Part shown: positions 35,852 through 45,955 of the stretch, one piece after another
Layout: the number at the start of each line of letters is the position of its first letter
Numbering within the stretch: the stretch's first letter is position 1
Origin: JALHVH01 sp963773685
GTDB taxonomy: Bacteria > Acidobacteriota > Aminicenantia > Aminicenantales > Saccharicenantaceae
Direction of reading: 5' to 3'
Assembly: GCA_963773685.1 (NCBI GenBank)
Contig: CAVZBY010000010.1
Location: 90,648 to 154,647, forward strand
DNA length: 64,000 bases
Notes under the pieces: model-generated
Databases searched by the model: none
The model's input: the letters and a program-made list of their open reading frames with translations, nothing else
Told to the model about the DNA's origin: nothing
Translations under genes and position numbers: made by a program

Positions 35852-36052
35852 ATGAAGAAGGTGTGGGTCAAACCGCAATTTATCGTTTTAGCCAAGAGCA
35901 CTCCGGGGGAAGATATCCTGACCGTATGCAAATCGGTCCACTACTCGGGCACGATCATCCAGGACGGAACTCATACTACGGGACAGACGTGTAAGGTTGC
36001 CGTGGGAGTCTGCGGCGCCTGTCAGAGCGAGGGCGGCAAGGGCGGATCATAA
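35852..36052 (+). CDS. Putative RiPP precursor peptide, 66 residues with four Cys
   Basis: A small protein starting MKKVWVKPQFIVLAKSTPG. Residues 1-25 look like a leader (basic W-x-K-P start, hydrophobic FIVLAK, then PGEDIL). Residues 26-66 look like a core rich in Gly, Thr and Ser with Cys at 26, 47, 54 and 57 (CKVAVGVCGACQSEGGKG near the end) and a terminal Ser at 66. It lies between the kinase-like gene and two radical SAM genes, with its own strong promoter and Shine-Dalgarno. A longer in-frame start exists at 35801 but would place the promoter inside the gene. The product class is not recognised; a Cys-based crosslink is likely but not shown. Confidence 0.75.
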   Translation: MKKVWVKPQFIVLAKSTPGEDILTVCKSVHYSGTIIQDGTHTTGQTCKVAVGVCGACQSEGGKGGS

Positions 36053-36172
36053 GGTCCTTTTTCGCCTCGTCCGGCCGGAATTTCGCCTTTCTTTTCCTCC
36101 TGTTTTCGTCAATAATTGTGCCTGGATGTGCGTCCTCATTTCCAGCCTCCAGGGCGAGCTGAGCCGGGCCTA
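36053..36172 (+). other. Gap between precursor and second radical SAM gene
   Basis: 120 bp with a pyrimidine-rich tract (TTTCGCCTTTCTTTTCCTCC) and no clear promoter, terminator hairpin or second precursor peptide. The genes after it are tightly packed, so readthrough from the precursor promoter is the simplest model. Confidence 0.4.
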
Positions 36173-37370
36173 ATGAAGAACACCTCAGGTTATTCCCGGG
36201 TCCTCGGGCCCAAGGAAATGCCCCTTTGGAAAAAAAGGGCCCCTCTCTTGACCTATCTGGACGTGGAGCTTACCGAGAGATGCAACTTCGATTGTCTCCA
36301 CTGCTACATCAACCTGCCTGCCGGCGACCGAAAGGCGAAGGCCCGGGAGCTCTCCGACGGAGAGGATCAAGGCGCTCCTGGGGGAAGCGGCCTCCCTGGG
36401 ATGCCTCAGGGTCCGGTTCACCGGCGGGGAACCCCTTCTGAGAGGGGATTTCGAAGAACTCTACGTTCATGCCCGAAGGCTCGGCCTCAAGGTCATCATC
36501 TTCACCAACGGCTCCCTCGTCACGCCCCGATTGGCAGACACCTTCGCTCGGATCCCTCCCCTGGAAAAGATCGAAGTGACCATATACGGCATGAACAAGG
36601 CCTCCTGCGAGAAGATCACCAGGGCCCCCGGTTCCTTCGAGGCCGCGAGGCGGGGCATCGACCTCCTGCTGGAGAAAAAGATCCCCTTTGTCGTCAAGGG
36701 AGCGTTCTTCAGCGTCAATAAGGACGAGGTCGACGAATTCGAGCGCTGGGCCTCCGGCATTCCCTGGATGGACCACGCTCCTCCCTATGCTCAATTCTTC
36801 AACCTCCGGAGCCGCCGGGATTCCGAAAAAAAGAATCGTCTCATCAAGAGCCTCCGAATGCCGCCGGCGGAGGGGCTGAAGGTCCTGACAAGAGATGAAT
36901 CGGAATTCGCCGGGGAGATGAAGACCTTCTGCCAGAGATTCATGGCTCCCCTGGGAGGCAAGCTTTTCTCTTGCAGCGCCGGAAACGGCCGAGGCTGTAT
37001 CGACGCCTACGGACATTTCTCTCCGTGTCTCCTCCTCAAGGACCCGGAGACGGATTATGATCTGGAGAAGGGGTCCTTGAAGGATGCCATGACCGCTTTT
37101 TTCCCGAAGATCCGGGCGATGCCGGCAAAGGACCCGGACTATCTCGCCCGCTGTGCCCGGTGCTTCCTCGGAGGCTTGTGCGGTCAATGTCCGGCGAGGT
37201 CCTGGATGGAGAATGGGACCCTGGATACTCCGGCGGAATATCTCTGTCGGGTGGCCCATGAGAAGGCGCACTTCCTGGGCCTGCTCGAAGACGGCGAAAG
37301 AGCCTGGGAAGTGAAGGATTGGAGAAAAAGGCTCCGCCGGCTGGGCCCCGCAGGAATTCCGGGGAAATGA
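36173..37370 (+). CDS. Radical SAM/SPASM peptide-modifying enzyme 2 (one frameshift)
   Basis: About 398 residues. The radical SAM motif is LTERCNFDCLHCYINLP, the glycine motif RFTGGEPLLRGDFEELY, and a later IEVTIYGMNKASCEKITRAPG is typical of SPASM enzymes. One extra G at 36359-36360 splits it between KARELSD and ERIKALLGEAASLG. The C-terminal SPASM region has CSAGNGRGCIDAYGHFSPC, then CARCFLGGLCGQCPARS and a final AEYLCRVAHEKA. ATG 36173 follows no strong Shine-Dalgarno. It ends 1 bp before the methyltransferase start. Confidence 0.85.
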
Positions 37371-37371
37371 C

Positions 37372-38172
37372 ATGAGGATCCGCACGGCTGTGGGACGCTT
37401 TCTGACGCGCATCGGCAGGTTCATACAATCTCTGGCCGTCGTGATCATGAGGCCGGATGACCTGGTCGAATTCAGCCGCCTGGCCTATTCCAGCCCGACG
37501 GACATAAAGACCTGGACCCGAAAGGGACACATGGAATCGGGCCTGGCTCCGCTCGAAAAGGCCTCTCTCGAAAAGATCCCGGTGAAAACGGGCCGCCTGC
37601 TCCTCCTCGGAGTGGGAGGCGGCCGAGAGGCCATTCCGTTGGCGCGGATGGGGTATCAGGTCACGGGTGTCGATTTCGTCCCCTATCTGGTGGAACAGGC
37701 CAGGAAGAACGCGCTCGAACACGGGGTGGTCATCGAAGGGCTCGTCCAGGACATGTCCCGGCTCGCCGTCGAGCCGGATTCCTACGATCTCGCCTGCCTC
37801 TTTACGGCCATGTATTCGTGCGTCCCGACCCGGGCAAGACGGGTCGCCATGCTCAGGAGGATCCTCGGCGCCCTGAAGGAGGGCGGATATTTCCTGTGCC
37901 AATTTCAATATCATTCTCCCCTCCCCGGCACGCCCAAAGGGATATTCCTGCGCAAGGTCTTCGCCTATTTCACCCTGGGGAACATCCATTACGAGAAGGG
38001 GGATATGATCTGGAGGGAATCGGAATTCGTCCACACCTTCTGGTCCCGGGACCTCCTGATATCGGAGTTCGAAGAGGGCGGTTTCGAGGTCATCGACCTG
38101 GACACCCCTGAGGCCAGCCTGTGGGGATCGGCGATCCTCAGGAAACCGGCGCGAACGGAACGGGAATCATGA
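37372..38172 (+). CDS. Class I SAM-dependent methyltransferase of the RiPP cluster
   Basis: A 266-residue protein. The SAM-binding motif I is LLLLGVGGGREAIPLARMG, followed by VTGVDFVPYLVEQARKNA and motif IV YDLACLFTAMYS. A hydrophobic, basic N-terminus (residues 1-27) precedes the fold. It lies between two radical SAM genes, 1 bp after one and overlapping the other by 4 bp (ATGA), so it is certainly part of the same operon. Target (peptide side chain, terminus, or a cofactor) unknown. Confidence 0.85.
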   Translation: MRIRTAVGRFLTRIGRFIQSLAVVIMRPDDLVEFSRLAYSSPTDIKTWTRKGHMESGLAPLEKASLEKIPVKTGRLLLLGVGGGREAIPLARMGYQVTGVDFVPYLVEQARKNALEHGVVIEGLVQDMSRLAVEPDSYDLACLFTAMYSCVPTRARRVAMLRRILGALKEGGYFLCQFQYHSPLPGTPKGIFLRKVFAYFTLGNIHYEKGDMIWRESEFVHTFWSRDLLISEFEEGGFEVIDLDTPEASLWGSAILRKPARTERES

Positions 38173-39294
38173 AGGATAGATACTCGTTCAGGGTTCCCTG
38201 GGACAAGCTCGGCCCCTGGGCCGGGGCGAACGCGGCGAGACGGCTTTATACGATCGAGTTCGAATTGACCGCCCGCTGTAACAACGAATGCCGCCATTGT
38301 TACATCAACCTTCCGGCCGCCGATAAGAAAGCCAAGGCCAAGGAGCTCTCCCTCGAAGAGATCAAGGACGTCGCCGATCAGGCCCTTACCCTCGGGGCCG
38401 TCTGGTGCCTGTTGACCGGAGGCGAGCCCCTGCTGAGGGAGGATTTCGCCGACGTCTATCTCCATCTCAAGAAGAGCGGCCTTCTCGTTTCGGTCTTCAC
38501 CAACGCCGTCCTGATCTCGGACGAGCACGTCCGGTTGTTCAAGAGATATCCCCCCAAGAACATGGAGGTATCGGTCTACGGGGTCACCCGGGAAACCTAT
38601 GAGAAGGTCACGCGCAAGCCGGGGTCTTTCGAGGCGTTCTCCCGGGGGCTTGGGCTCCTTCTCGAGAACGGGATCCCGGTCCGCCTCAAGGCCATGGCCC
38701 TCCGCTCGAACGTGCATGAGCTCGAGGCCATCTCCGATTTCTGCAGGGCCCGGACCAAGGACTATTTCCGGTTCGATCCCTTCCTGCATATGAGATACGA
38801 CCGGGATCGGAAGAGGAACGCCGAGATCGCGGCCGAAAGGCTTTCCCCGGACGAGATCATCGCCCTCGAGCGGTCCGACCCGGAGAGATTCCAGGCCCTC
38901 AAGGAGCACGGCTGCGACCTCATCCTCCCGGAAGAGCACGAGCCCGGCTGCGACCATCTCATCAAGTGCGGCGCCGGGAGGGATAGCTTCGTCATCGGAC
39001 GCCGACGGCGGCGCCCGCCTCTGCTATTCCCTCTGCCACCCGGATTGCGTTTACGACCTGCGCGCCGGGAGCCTGAGCGACGCCTTCTTCAATTTCGTTC
39101 CGAAGATCAGGGACATCCGGTCGAGCCGGAAGGAATACCGAACAAAATGCAACGGCTGTGCGCTGATGAACCTGTGCCTGTGGTGCCCCGCTCACGCCCA
39201 TCTGGAAACCGGAGAGCTGGACAAGCACGTGGACTATTTTTGCAGGGTCGCCCACGCCAGGGAAAAGATGATCATCGAGGCCGGGTCCCGGTAA
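38169..39294 (+). CDS. Radical SAM/SPASM peptide-modifying enzyme 3 (one frameshift)
   Basis: About 374 residues. The radical SAM motif is LTARCNNECRHCYINLP, the glycine motif LTGGEPLLREDFADVY, and MEVSVYGVTRETYEKVT follows. One extra C at 39000 shifts the frame; corrected, it reads FVIGADGGARLCYSLCHPDC, VYDLRAGSLSDAFFNFVP and the SPASM Cys cluster CNGCALMNLCLWCPAH, ending VDYFCRVAHAREKM and TAA at 39292-39294. It is more like enzyme 2 than enzyme 1 (shared CYINLPA and KAKARELS/KAKAKELS blocks), suggesting a duplication within the cluster. Confidence 0.85.
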
Positions 39295-39303
39295 GCACGC
39301 CAG

Positions 39304-39409
39304 AAATCCCCCCTCCCCCCCTTTACAAAGGGGGGAAATTCTCTTCGCCCCGGCTCTTTCCCCGGCGCTTTCCCGGGCGCCTTCCCCTTACTACGGGGGG
39401 AAATCCTCT
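39304..39409. repeat. Palindromic repeat between convergent cluster genes
   Basis: One CCCCCCCTTT/AAAGGGGGG element at about 39306-39347, followed by a second half-copy (CCTTACTACGGGGGGAAATCC, 39384-39405). It separates the plus-strand modification genes from the minus-strand peptidase/PqqD pair. Confidence 0.65.
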
Positions 39410-39928
39410 TTAGCCCCGGCGCCCTCTCCCCCGGAACGGACGGGTGACCGTCCTCGCTCCGGAGAGCAGGCCGCGCCAGGCCCGGCGCGCCGAGAGCGTT
39501 GCGATGACCCGGCCCGCGAGCCCGAGACCCGGCCGGACGACGCGCCCGTCCCTCTCCACCCGCCGCACGAAGCCGAGAATGCTCCCCTCAGCGAACGTCC
39601 CGTCGGGCGCGGGCACGTTATCCCCCTTGATGGTGGCCTCGCCGCGCCGGAACGCGATGATCCTGTGAACGGCCAGCTTCCCGTCGGACGGATTGACGAA
39701 GGCGACGATGTCCCCCCGCCGGGGCGGCCTCCCGCCCTTGGGCGCGAGCGTGAGGACGTCCCCGTCGCGGATGAAAGGGGCCATGCTGGACCCTTTGGCC
39801 TGAAAGCGCAGGGAGAACCCGCGACCGAGGACGGCCCCGGCCAGGGCGAGGAACGAGGCGTTGGAGAGGGGGAGCTCGTCCCCCGGAATGGTCCTGAGAC
39901 CGGGCTTACTTCCCGCCGGCTTTGACAA
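39410..39928 (-). CDS. S26/SipW-type signal peptidase-like protease
   Basis: About 172 residues from a TTG at 39926-39928 preceded by GGAGG; the start overlaps the PqqD-like gene by about 20 bp. The catalytic Ser is in FQAKGSSMAPFIRDGDVL. The second conserved block is RRGDIVAFVNPSDG, KLAVHRIIAFRR, EATIKGDNV. The VHR form, with His rather than Lys as general base, fits the archaeal/ER-type (SipW) branch. There is no evident transmembrane anchor before the Ser box. It may remove the leader of the cluster's precursor. Pairing with a PqqD protein is a recurrent RiPP arrangement. Confidence 0.75.
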   Translation of the reverse strand: MSKPAGSKPGLRTIPGDELPLSNASFLALAGAVLGRGFSLRFQAKGSSMAPFIRDGDVLTLAPKGGRPPRRGDIVAFVNPSDGKLAVHRIIAFRRGEATIKGDNVPAPDGTFAEGSILGFVRRVERDGRVVRPGLGLAGRVIATLSARRAWRGLLSGARTVTRPFRGRGRRG

Positions 39929-40217
39929 CGATCCTCCGCACCAGAAGCTCCCGGACGAAACCGGCCACGTCCTTTTCGATCTCTCCGGGCGACGATTCGT
40001 GTTCGGAGGCAAGCTCGGCGGCGATCGTTCTCAGGTCCCGCTTCCCGTCGAGCTTGGCCCAGATGAGGCGGCCGGTCGGATTGAGCGTATAGAGCTCATC
40101 CTCGAGATCGCCGATCCCCGAGGTGATGGGGACGATGATCATCTCCCCTTCGATCTCCCTCGCCACGACGTCCGCCGACGGCTCAAAGACATCGCTCATG
40201 TCCATCTTCGGATCCAT
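39906..40217 (-). CDS. PqqD-like RiPP recognition element protein
   Basis: A 103-residue protein from ATG 40215-40217 with a full AAGGAGGTCC Shine-Dalgarno. The core (VVAREIEGEMIIVPITSGIG, DELYTLNPTGRLIWAKLDG, LASEHESSPGEIEKDVAGFV) is the PqqD winged-helix fold that binds leader peptides and delivers them to radical SAM enzymes. A -10 box TATAAT lies at 40240-40245 on the minus strand, without a good -35. It is transcribed toward, and convergent with, the modification genes. Confidence 0.85.
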   Translation of the reverse strand: MDPKMDMSDVFEPSADVVAREIEGEMIIVPITSGIGDLEDELYTLNPTGRLIWAKLDGKRDLRTIAAELASEHESSPGEIEKDVAGFVRELLVRRIVVKAGGK

Positions 40218-40253
40218 CAGGACCTCCTTAGTCCAGCTCATTATATCATCTCT

Positions 40254-40709
40254 TCACGGCTCGCCGTCCCCTTTCGATTCCAGGACGAACGTCACCGGGC
40301 CGTCGTTGACGATACGGACGGTCATGTGGGTTTGGAAGACGCCGGTCGCGACCCCGATCCCCCGCCCCCGGACCGCCTCGACGAACCGGACGAACAGGGC
40401 CTCCGCCCGGCCCGGCTCCTCGGCCCCGTCGAAGCTCGGCCGCCGGCCCTTGCGGACCGATCCGGCCAGGGTGAACTGGGAGACCGCCAGGACCTCCCCG
40501 CCGACGTCCGCCAGGGAGAGGTTCATCTTCCCCGCCTCGTCCGGGAAGATCCGGAGATCGACGGCCTTGGCCGCCATGCGGCCGGCCTCGGCTTCCGTAT
40601 CCCCTTTTTCCACGCCCACGAGGAGGCAGATCCCGCGGCCGATCCTTCCCGCGACCCGCCCCTCCGCCTCGACCGAGGCCTCCCGGACCCTCTGCAGGAC
40701 GATCCTCAT
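40254..40709 (-). CDS. dtd: D-aminoacyl-tRNA deacylase
   Basis: A 151-residue DTD that removes D-amino acids from tRNA. Both active-site motifs are present: the SQFTL motif in LAVSQFTLAGSVRKG and the NxGPVT motif in VRIVNDGPVTFVLES. The N-terminus MRIVLQRVREASV is standard. Divergent from rpsT. Confidence 0.95.
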   Translation of the reverse strand: MRIVLQRVREASVEAEGRVAGRIGRGICLLVGVEKGDTEAEAGRMAAKAVDLRIFPDEAGKMNLSLADVGGEVLAVSQFTLAGSVRKGRRPSFDGAEEPGRAEALFVRFVEAVRGRGIGVATGVFQTHMTVRIVNDGPVTFVLESKGDGEP

Positions 40710-40746
40710 GCCGCCGTCTCCCGCCCGCGCTTTGTCGTTGTCATGT

Positions 40747-40775
40747 TTGACTTTATGAGGCCTTTACTTTATCAT
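40747..40775 (+). promoter_or_regulatory. rpsT promoter
   Basis: TTGACT at 40747-40752, a 17-bp spacer and TATCAT at 40770-40775, then AAGGAGAAG before the ATG at 40802. Confidence 0.7.
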
Positions 40776-40801
40776 AGTCGCCTGATCAAGGAGAAGAAAG
40801 C

Positions 40802-41080
40802 ATGGCCCATCACAAATCCGCCATCCGTCAGGAGAGGCGCAGCCTCCGCCGAGCCGCCGTCAACAAGCAGAACAAGACCACCCTCCGCAGCCAGGTCAAG
40901 AAGGTCCGCGAGGTCATCAAGGACGCCGATAAAGACGGGGCCATGAAGCTCATGCCCGAGACCTACGCCGTCATCGACAGGTCGGTCAAGAAGGGGACCA
41001 TCCACCCCAACAAGGCCGCCCGCGCCAAGTCCAGGCTCAGTCGCCAGGCCGCCAAGATCGCGCCGAAGCCCGCGAAGTAG
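40802..41080 (+). CDS. rpsT: 30S ribosomal protein S20
   Basis: A 92-residue, Lys/Arg-rich helical protein: MAHHKSAIRQERRSLRRAAV at the start and KKGTIHPNKAARAKSRLSRQ near the end, the S20 signature. Good Shine-Dalgarno (AAGGAGAAG). Its last 44 bp overlap the 3' end of holA on the other strand. Confidence 0.95.
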   Translation: MAHHKSAIRQERRSLRRAAVNKQNKTTLRSQVKKVREVIKDADKDGAMKLMPETYAVIDRSVKKGTIHPNKAARAKSRLSRQAAKIAPKPAK

Positions 41081-42170
41081 TCCCCGCCCTTTTCCCGAGC
41101 CGGCAGTATTCGAAGAGGAACGATTCGAACGCCGTCCGGCGGTCCGCATCCGTCGACTTGATCCGGACGTCCGTCTCGGTCAGCGATTCCAGGAGCCTTC
41201 CGACGTCGGCCATCGACAGGCCGTCCACGAGGGCGAAGAACTCGGCGAACTTGCGCTCGTAGAGGCCGCGGTAGGTCTCCGAGATCCGCGGAAAGAACGC
41301 CTTGAAGATCGCCTTCCTGTCGCGGCCGCCCTCCGCCAGCAGGACCTTGGCCGCCAGGATATTCCGGACGAACCCGGTCAGGCGCGCCAGGATCTGTTCG
41401 GGCTTCTCCCCCGCTTTGAACAGGCCGTCGAGGACGATCAGGCACTTGCGGAGGTCGGCCTCGTCGAGCGCGTTGTCGAGCTCGTAAGGATCGAAATCCC
41501 GGATCCAGGCCGTCGCCTGGTCGACCGCGGCCGCCGTGATAACCTTATCCTCGTCCACGAAGACGGCCAGCTTCTCGAGCTCGTTGTCCAGGCGCCTGAG
41601 GTCGTTGCCGACGATCTCGAAGAGCCGGCGCCCCGCGTCCTGGGCCAGCGCCTTGCCCAGGGACCTCGCCTTGATGTCCATCCACTTCGCGACCTCCCAA
41701 TCCTTCATGGGCTTCGCGTCCTTGACGACGACGCCCGGGAGCGCAGAAAGGAAGCGGACGGCGGCGTTCCCCTTCTGGAGCTTGCCGGGGAGGACGATCA
41801 CGAGGACGGTCCGTGACGGCGGGTCGGCGAAATACCTCGCGAGCATCTTTTCCTCGGCGGCCGAGATGAGCTTCGCCTCCTTCTCCCGGCCTTTCTCGGC
41901 GTCCGGCTTCCGCTCGGGGGCCCGCACGACGATGACCCGCCAGTGGGAGAATAGGAACGGAGCGGTCCGCGCGGAGTCGAGGACCTCCCCCCACCCCGCC
42001 TCGTCGAGGTAGATGCGGTCGACGCGGAAATCGGGGGCGTCGCCCGGGGCAAGCAGGGACGACAGCTCGATGACGAACAGGTCGGCGAAATAGCTTTCTT
42101 CGCCGTGGAAAAGGTATCCGGGAGCGAGCTCGTCCTCCCCGATCTCCCTTCCCAGGGCCTTGCTGAACAA
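41037..42170 (-). CDS. holA: DNA polymerase III subunit delta
   Basis: A 377-residue clamp-loader delta. The N-terminal YLFHGEESYFADLFVIELSS, FLFSHWRVIVVRAPE and the middle VVKDAKPMKDWEVAKWMDIK plus EIVGNDLRRLDNELEKLAV are typical. TTG start 3 bp after the lptE stop. The C-terminus overlaps the converging rpsT gene by 44 bp; the last 15 residues (RAGTTSRASARSW) look non-conserved, so an earlier true end lost to an indel is possible. Confidence 0.88.
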   Translation of the reverse strand: MFSKALGREIGEDELAPGYLFHGEESYFADLFVIELSSLLAPGDAPDFRVDRIYLDEAGWGEVLDSARTAPFLFSHWRVIVVRAPERKPDAEKGREKEAKLISAAEEKMLARYFADPPSRTVLVIVLPGKLQKGNAAVRFLSALPGVVVKDAKPMKDWEVAKWMDIKARSLGKALAQDAGRRLFEIVGNDLRRLDNELEKLAVFVDEDKVITAAAVDQATAWIRDFDPYELDNALDEADLRKCLIVLDGLFKAGEKPEQILARLTGFVRNILAAKVLLAEGGRDRKAIFKAFFPRISETYRGLYERKFAEFFALVDGLSMADVGRLLESLTETDVRIKSTDADRRTAFESFLFEYCRLGKRAGTTSRASARSWRPGD

Positions 42171-42173
42171 GCC

Positions 42174-42686
42174 TCAGAACCCTTCCAGGATGTTGACGAC
42201 GATCGTCCGGGCGAAATCTTCGGACGCCTTCCCGATGGCCTCCGTTTCCAGGGATTCGAAGTCGGCCCCCTCGGGCACCTCGTACTCCATGACGTAGGCG
42301 AAGGCGGGGTTGGAGAACAGGACCTTCTGGTTGACGAGGTCCCGGAGGACGATCCGGACCGTGATGGTGATGTTGTAGCGGTCGGCGGCCGCCTCGCCGG
42401 AGAAGGCGATCGGATAGACCCGGAACGCGAGGACCTCTCCGATGAGGACGGCGTCCGCCCGGCCGGCCTCGGACAGGACCTCGACCTTCGCCCGGGCCGT
42501 CATCTCGTCGATGACCGCGCGGGTCAGCCTGAGGTCCAGCTCGTAGCGGGTGGTCATGTTCTTGAACATCGGGATGCTGATCCGCTTGATGTGGGACGGC
42601 AGGTAGCTCCCGGTGCCGCGCAGGCGGTAGCCGCAGGACGCGACCATGAGGGCCGCGGCGAAAAGACCGATGAATCTTCGCGTCAT
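42174..42686 (-). CDS. lptE: LptE-like LPS-assembly lipoprotein
   Basis: A 170-residue lipoprotein. The signal peptide ends with lipobox MVASC (Cys18), immediately followed by GYRLRGTGSYLPSHIKRISI, the hallmark of LptE. It would support LptD in the outer membrane. It lies between leuS and holA, the common leuS-lptE-holA order. Shine-Dalgarno GGGAGG. Confidence 0.88.
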   Translation of the reverse strand: MTRRFIGLFAAALMVASCGYRLRGTGSYLPSHIKRISIPMFKNMTTRYELDLRLTRAVIDEMTARAKVEVLSEAGRADAVLIGEVLAFRVYPIAFSGEAAADRYNITITVRIVLRDLVNQKVLFSNPAFAYVMEYEVPEGADFESLETEAIGKASEDFARTIVVNILEGF

Positions 42687-42699
42687 GTCCGCCTCCCGC

Positions 42700-45177
<2,478 letters not shown>

Positions 45178-45203
45178 CGTCGCCCTCTGTCGCGTGCTTG
45201 GAG

Positions 45204-45265
45204 AAGGCCCCTAAAGGCCTTATTAATCAACGATTAATCATAGAGGCAACGACGCGTAATGTCAA
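45204..45265 (-). promoter_or_regulatory. leuS promoter, operator-like palindrome and leader hairpin
   Basis: On the minus strand TTGACA (45260-45265), 17-bp spacer, TATGAT (45237-45242). A perfect palindrome ATTAATC-N3-GATTAAT (45222-45238) touches the -10 box and covers the expected transcription start, a good operator position. Just downstream AAGGCC-N6-GGCCTT (45204-45221) can form a small leader hairpin. Confidence 0.6.
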
Positions 45266-45289
45266 CAGAACCCGGCCCCTGGCGCGTCC

Positions 45290-45562
45290 GATGCGGCCGC
45301 GGGCTTTGCCCAGTTGTAGACGCAGGCGTTTAGCCTAGTTGTAGCCGCAGGCTTGGTCAGGTTGTAGCCGCAGGCTTTAGCCTTGCTGTGGGCGCAGGCT
45401 TGGTCAGGTTGTAGCCATGGGTCTTGCCCAATTGTAGCCGCAGGCTTTAGCCTGCGTCCAAGAAAGAGTCCCAGCTATAGCCGTAGGTCTTGCCCAATTG
45501 TGGGCGCAGGCTTTAGCCTGCGTCCAGGAAAGAGCTCAGGCTAAAGCCAGCGCTATCTTAGT
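45290..45562. repeat. GTAGCCGCAGGC palindromic repeat cluster
   Basis: At least seven degenerate copies of TTGTAGCCGCAGGCTTTAGC with the complement AGCCTGCG, joined by phrases such as TTGGTCAGG and CTTGCCCAATTG. Some copies are half units. No gene is seen. Confidence 0.75.
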
Positions 45563-45880
45563 CAAATCCCCCCACACCCCCCTTTTCCAAAGGGGGGAAA
45601 TCAGAAGGGCGCTTTCATGGGGCAAGGGACGACGTACACGAGCCAAGGGACGACGTACGCGAGGCAAGAAGAGGCATAGGAGGAACGAGGTACACGAGCC
45701 AAGGGACGACGTACGCAAAGTAAGAAGCGACGTAGGAGGAACAAGGTACACGAGCCAAGGGACGACGTATACGAGGCAAGGCACGATAGGGCTCCCCCCT
45801 TTGTAAAAGGGGGGCTTAGGGGGGATTTCTCACTTCCCCCCTTTGTAAAGGGGGGCAAGGGGGGATTTAAGGCCTGAGGC
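45563..45880. repeat. 21-bp degenerate direct repeats flanked by G/C-run palindromes
   Basis: Between CCCCCCTTT/AAAGGGGGG elements (about 45566-45601 and 45795-45872) lies a block at 45622-45790 with about five copies of a 21-bp unit, GCCAAGGGACGACGTACACG and variants (GGCAAGG..., GACGTACGCGA). Two copies carry a longer insertion containing GAAGCGACGTAGGAGGAAC or similar. The unit is not palindromic and is seen nowhere else in the window. Confidence 0.7.
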
Positions 45881-45955
45881 TACAGCCCACGGCGACACCA
45901 TCCGCTACAGGGCGCCGGCCGAAATGGGATATACTAGGGGCCGGACGCGATCCTC

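Noticed and set aside
45880..45955. Cobalamin riboswitch ahead of the BtuCDF-like importer
   Set aside because: The leader is too short and the B12-box sequence is not present.
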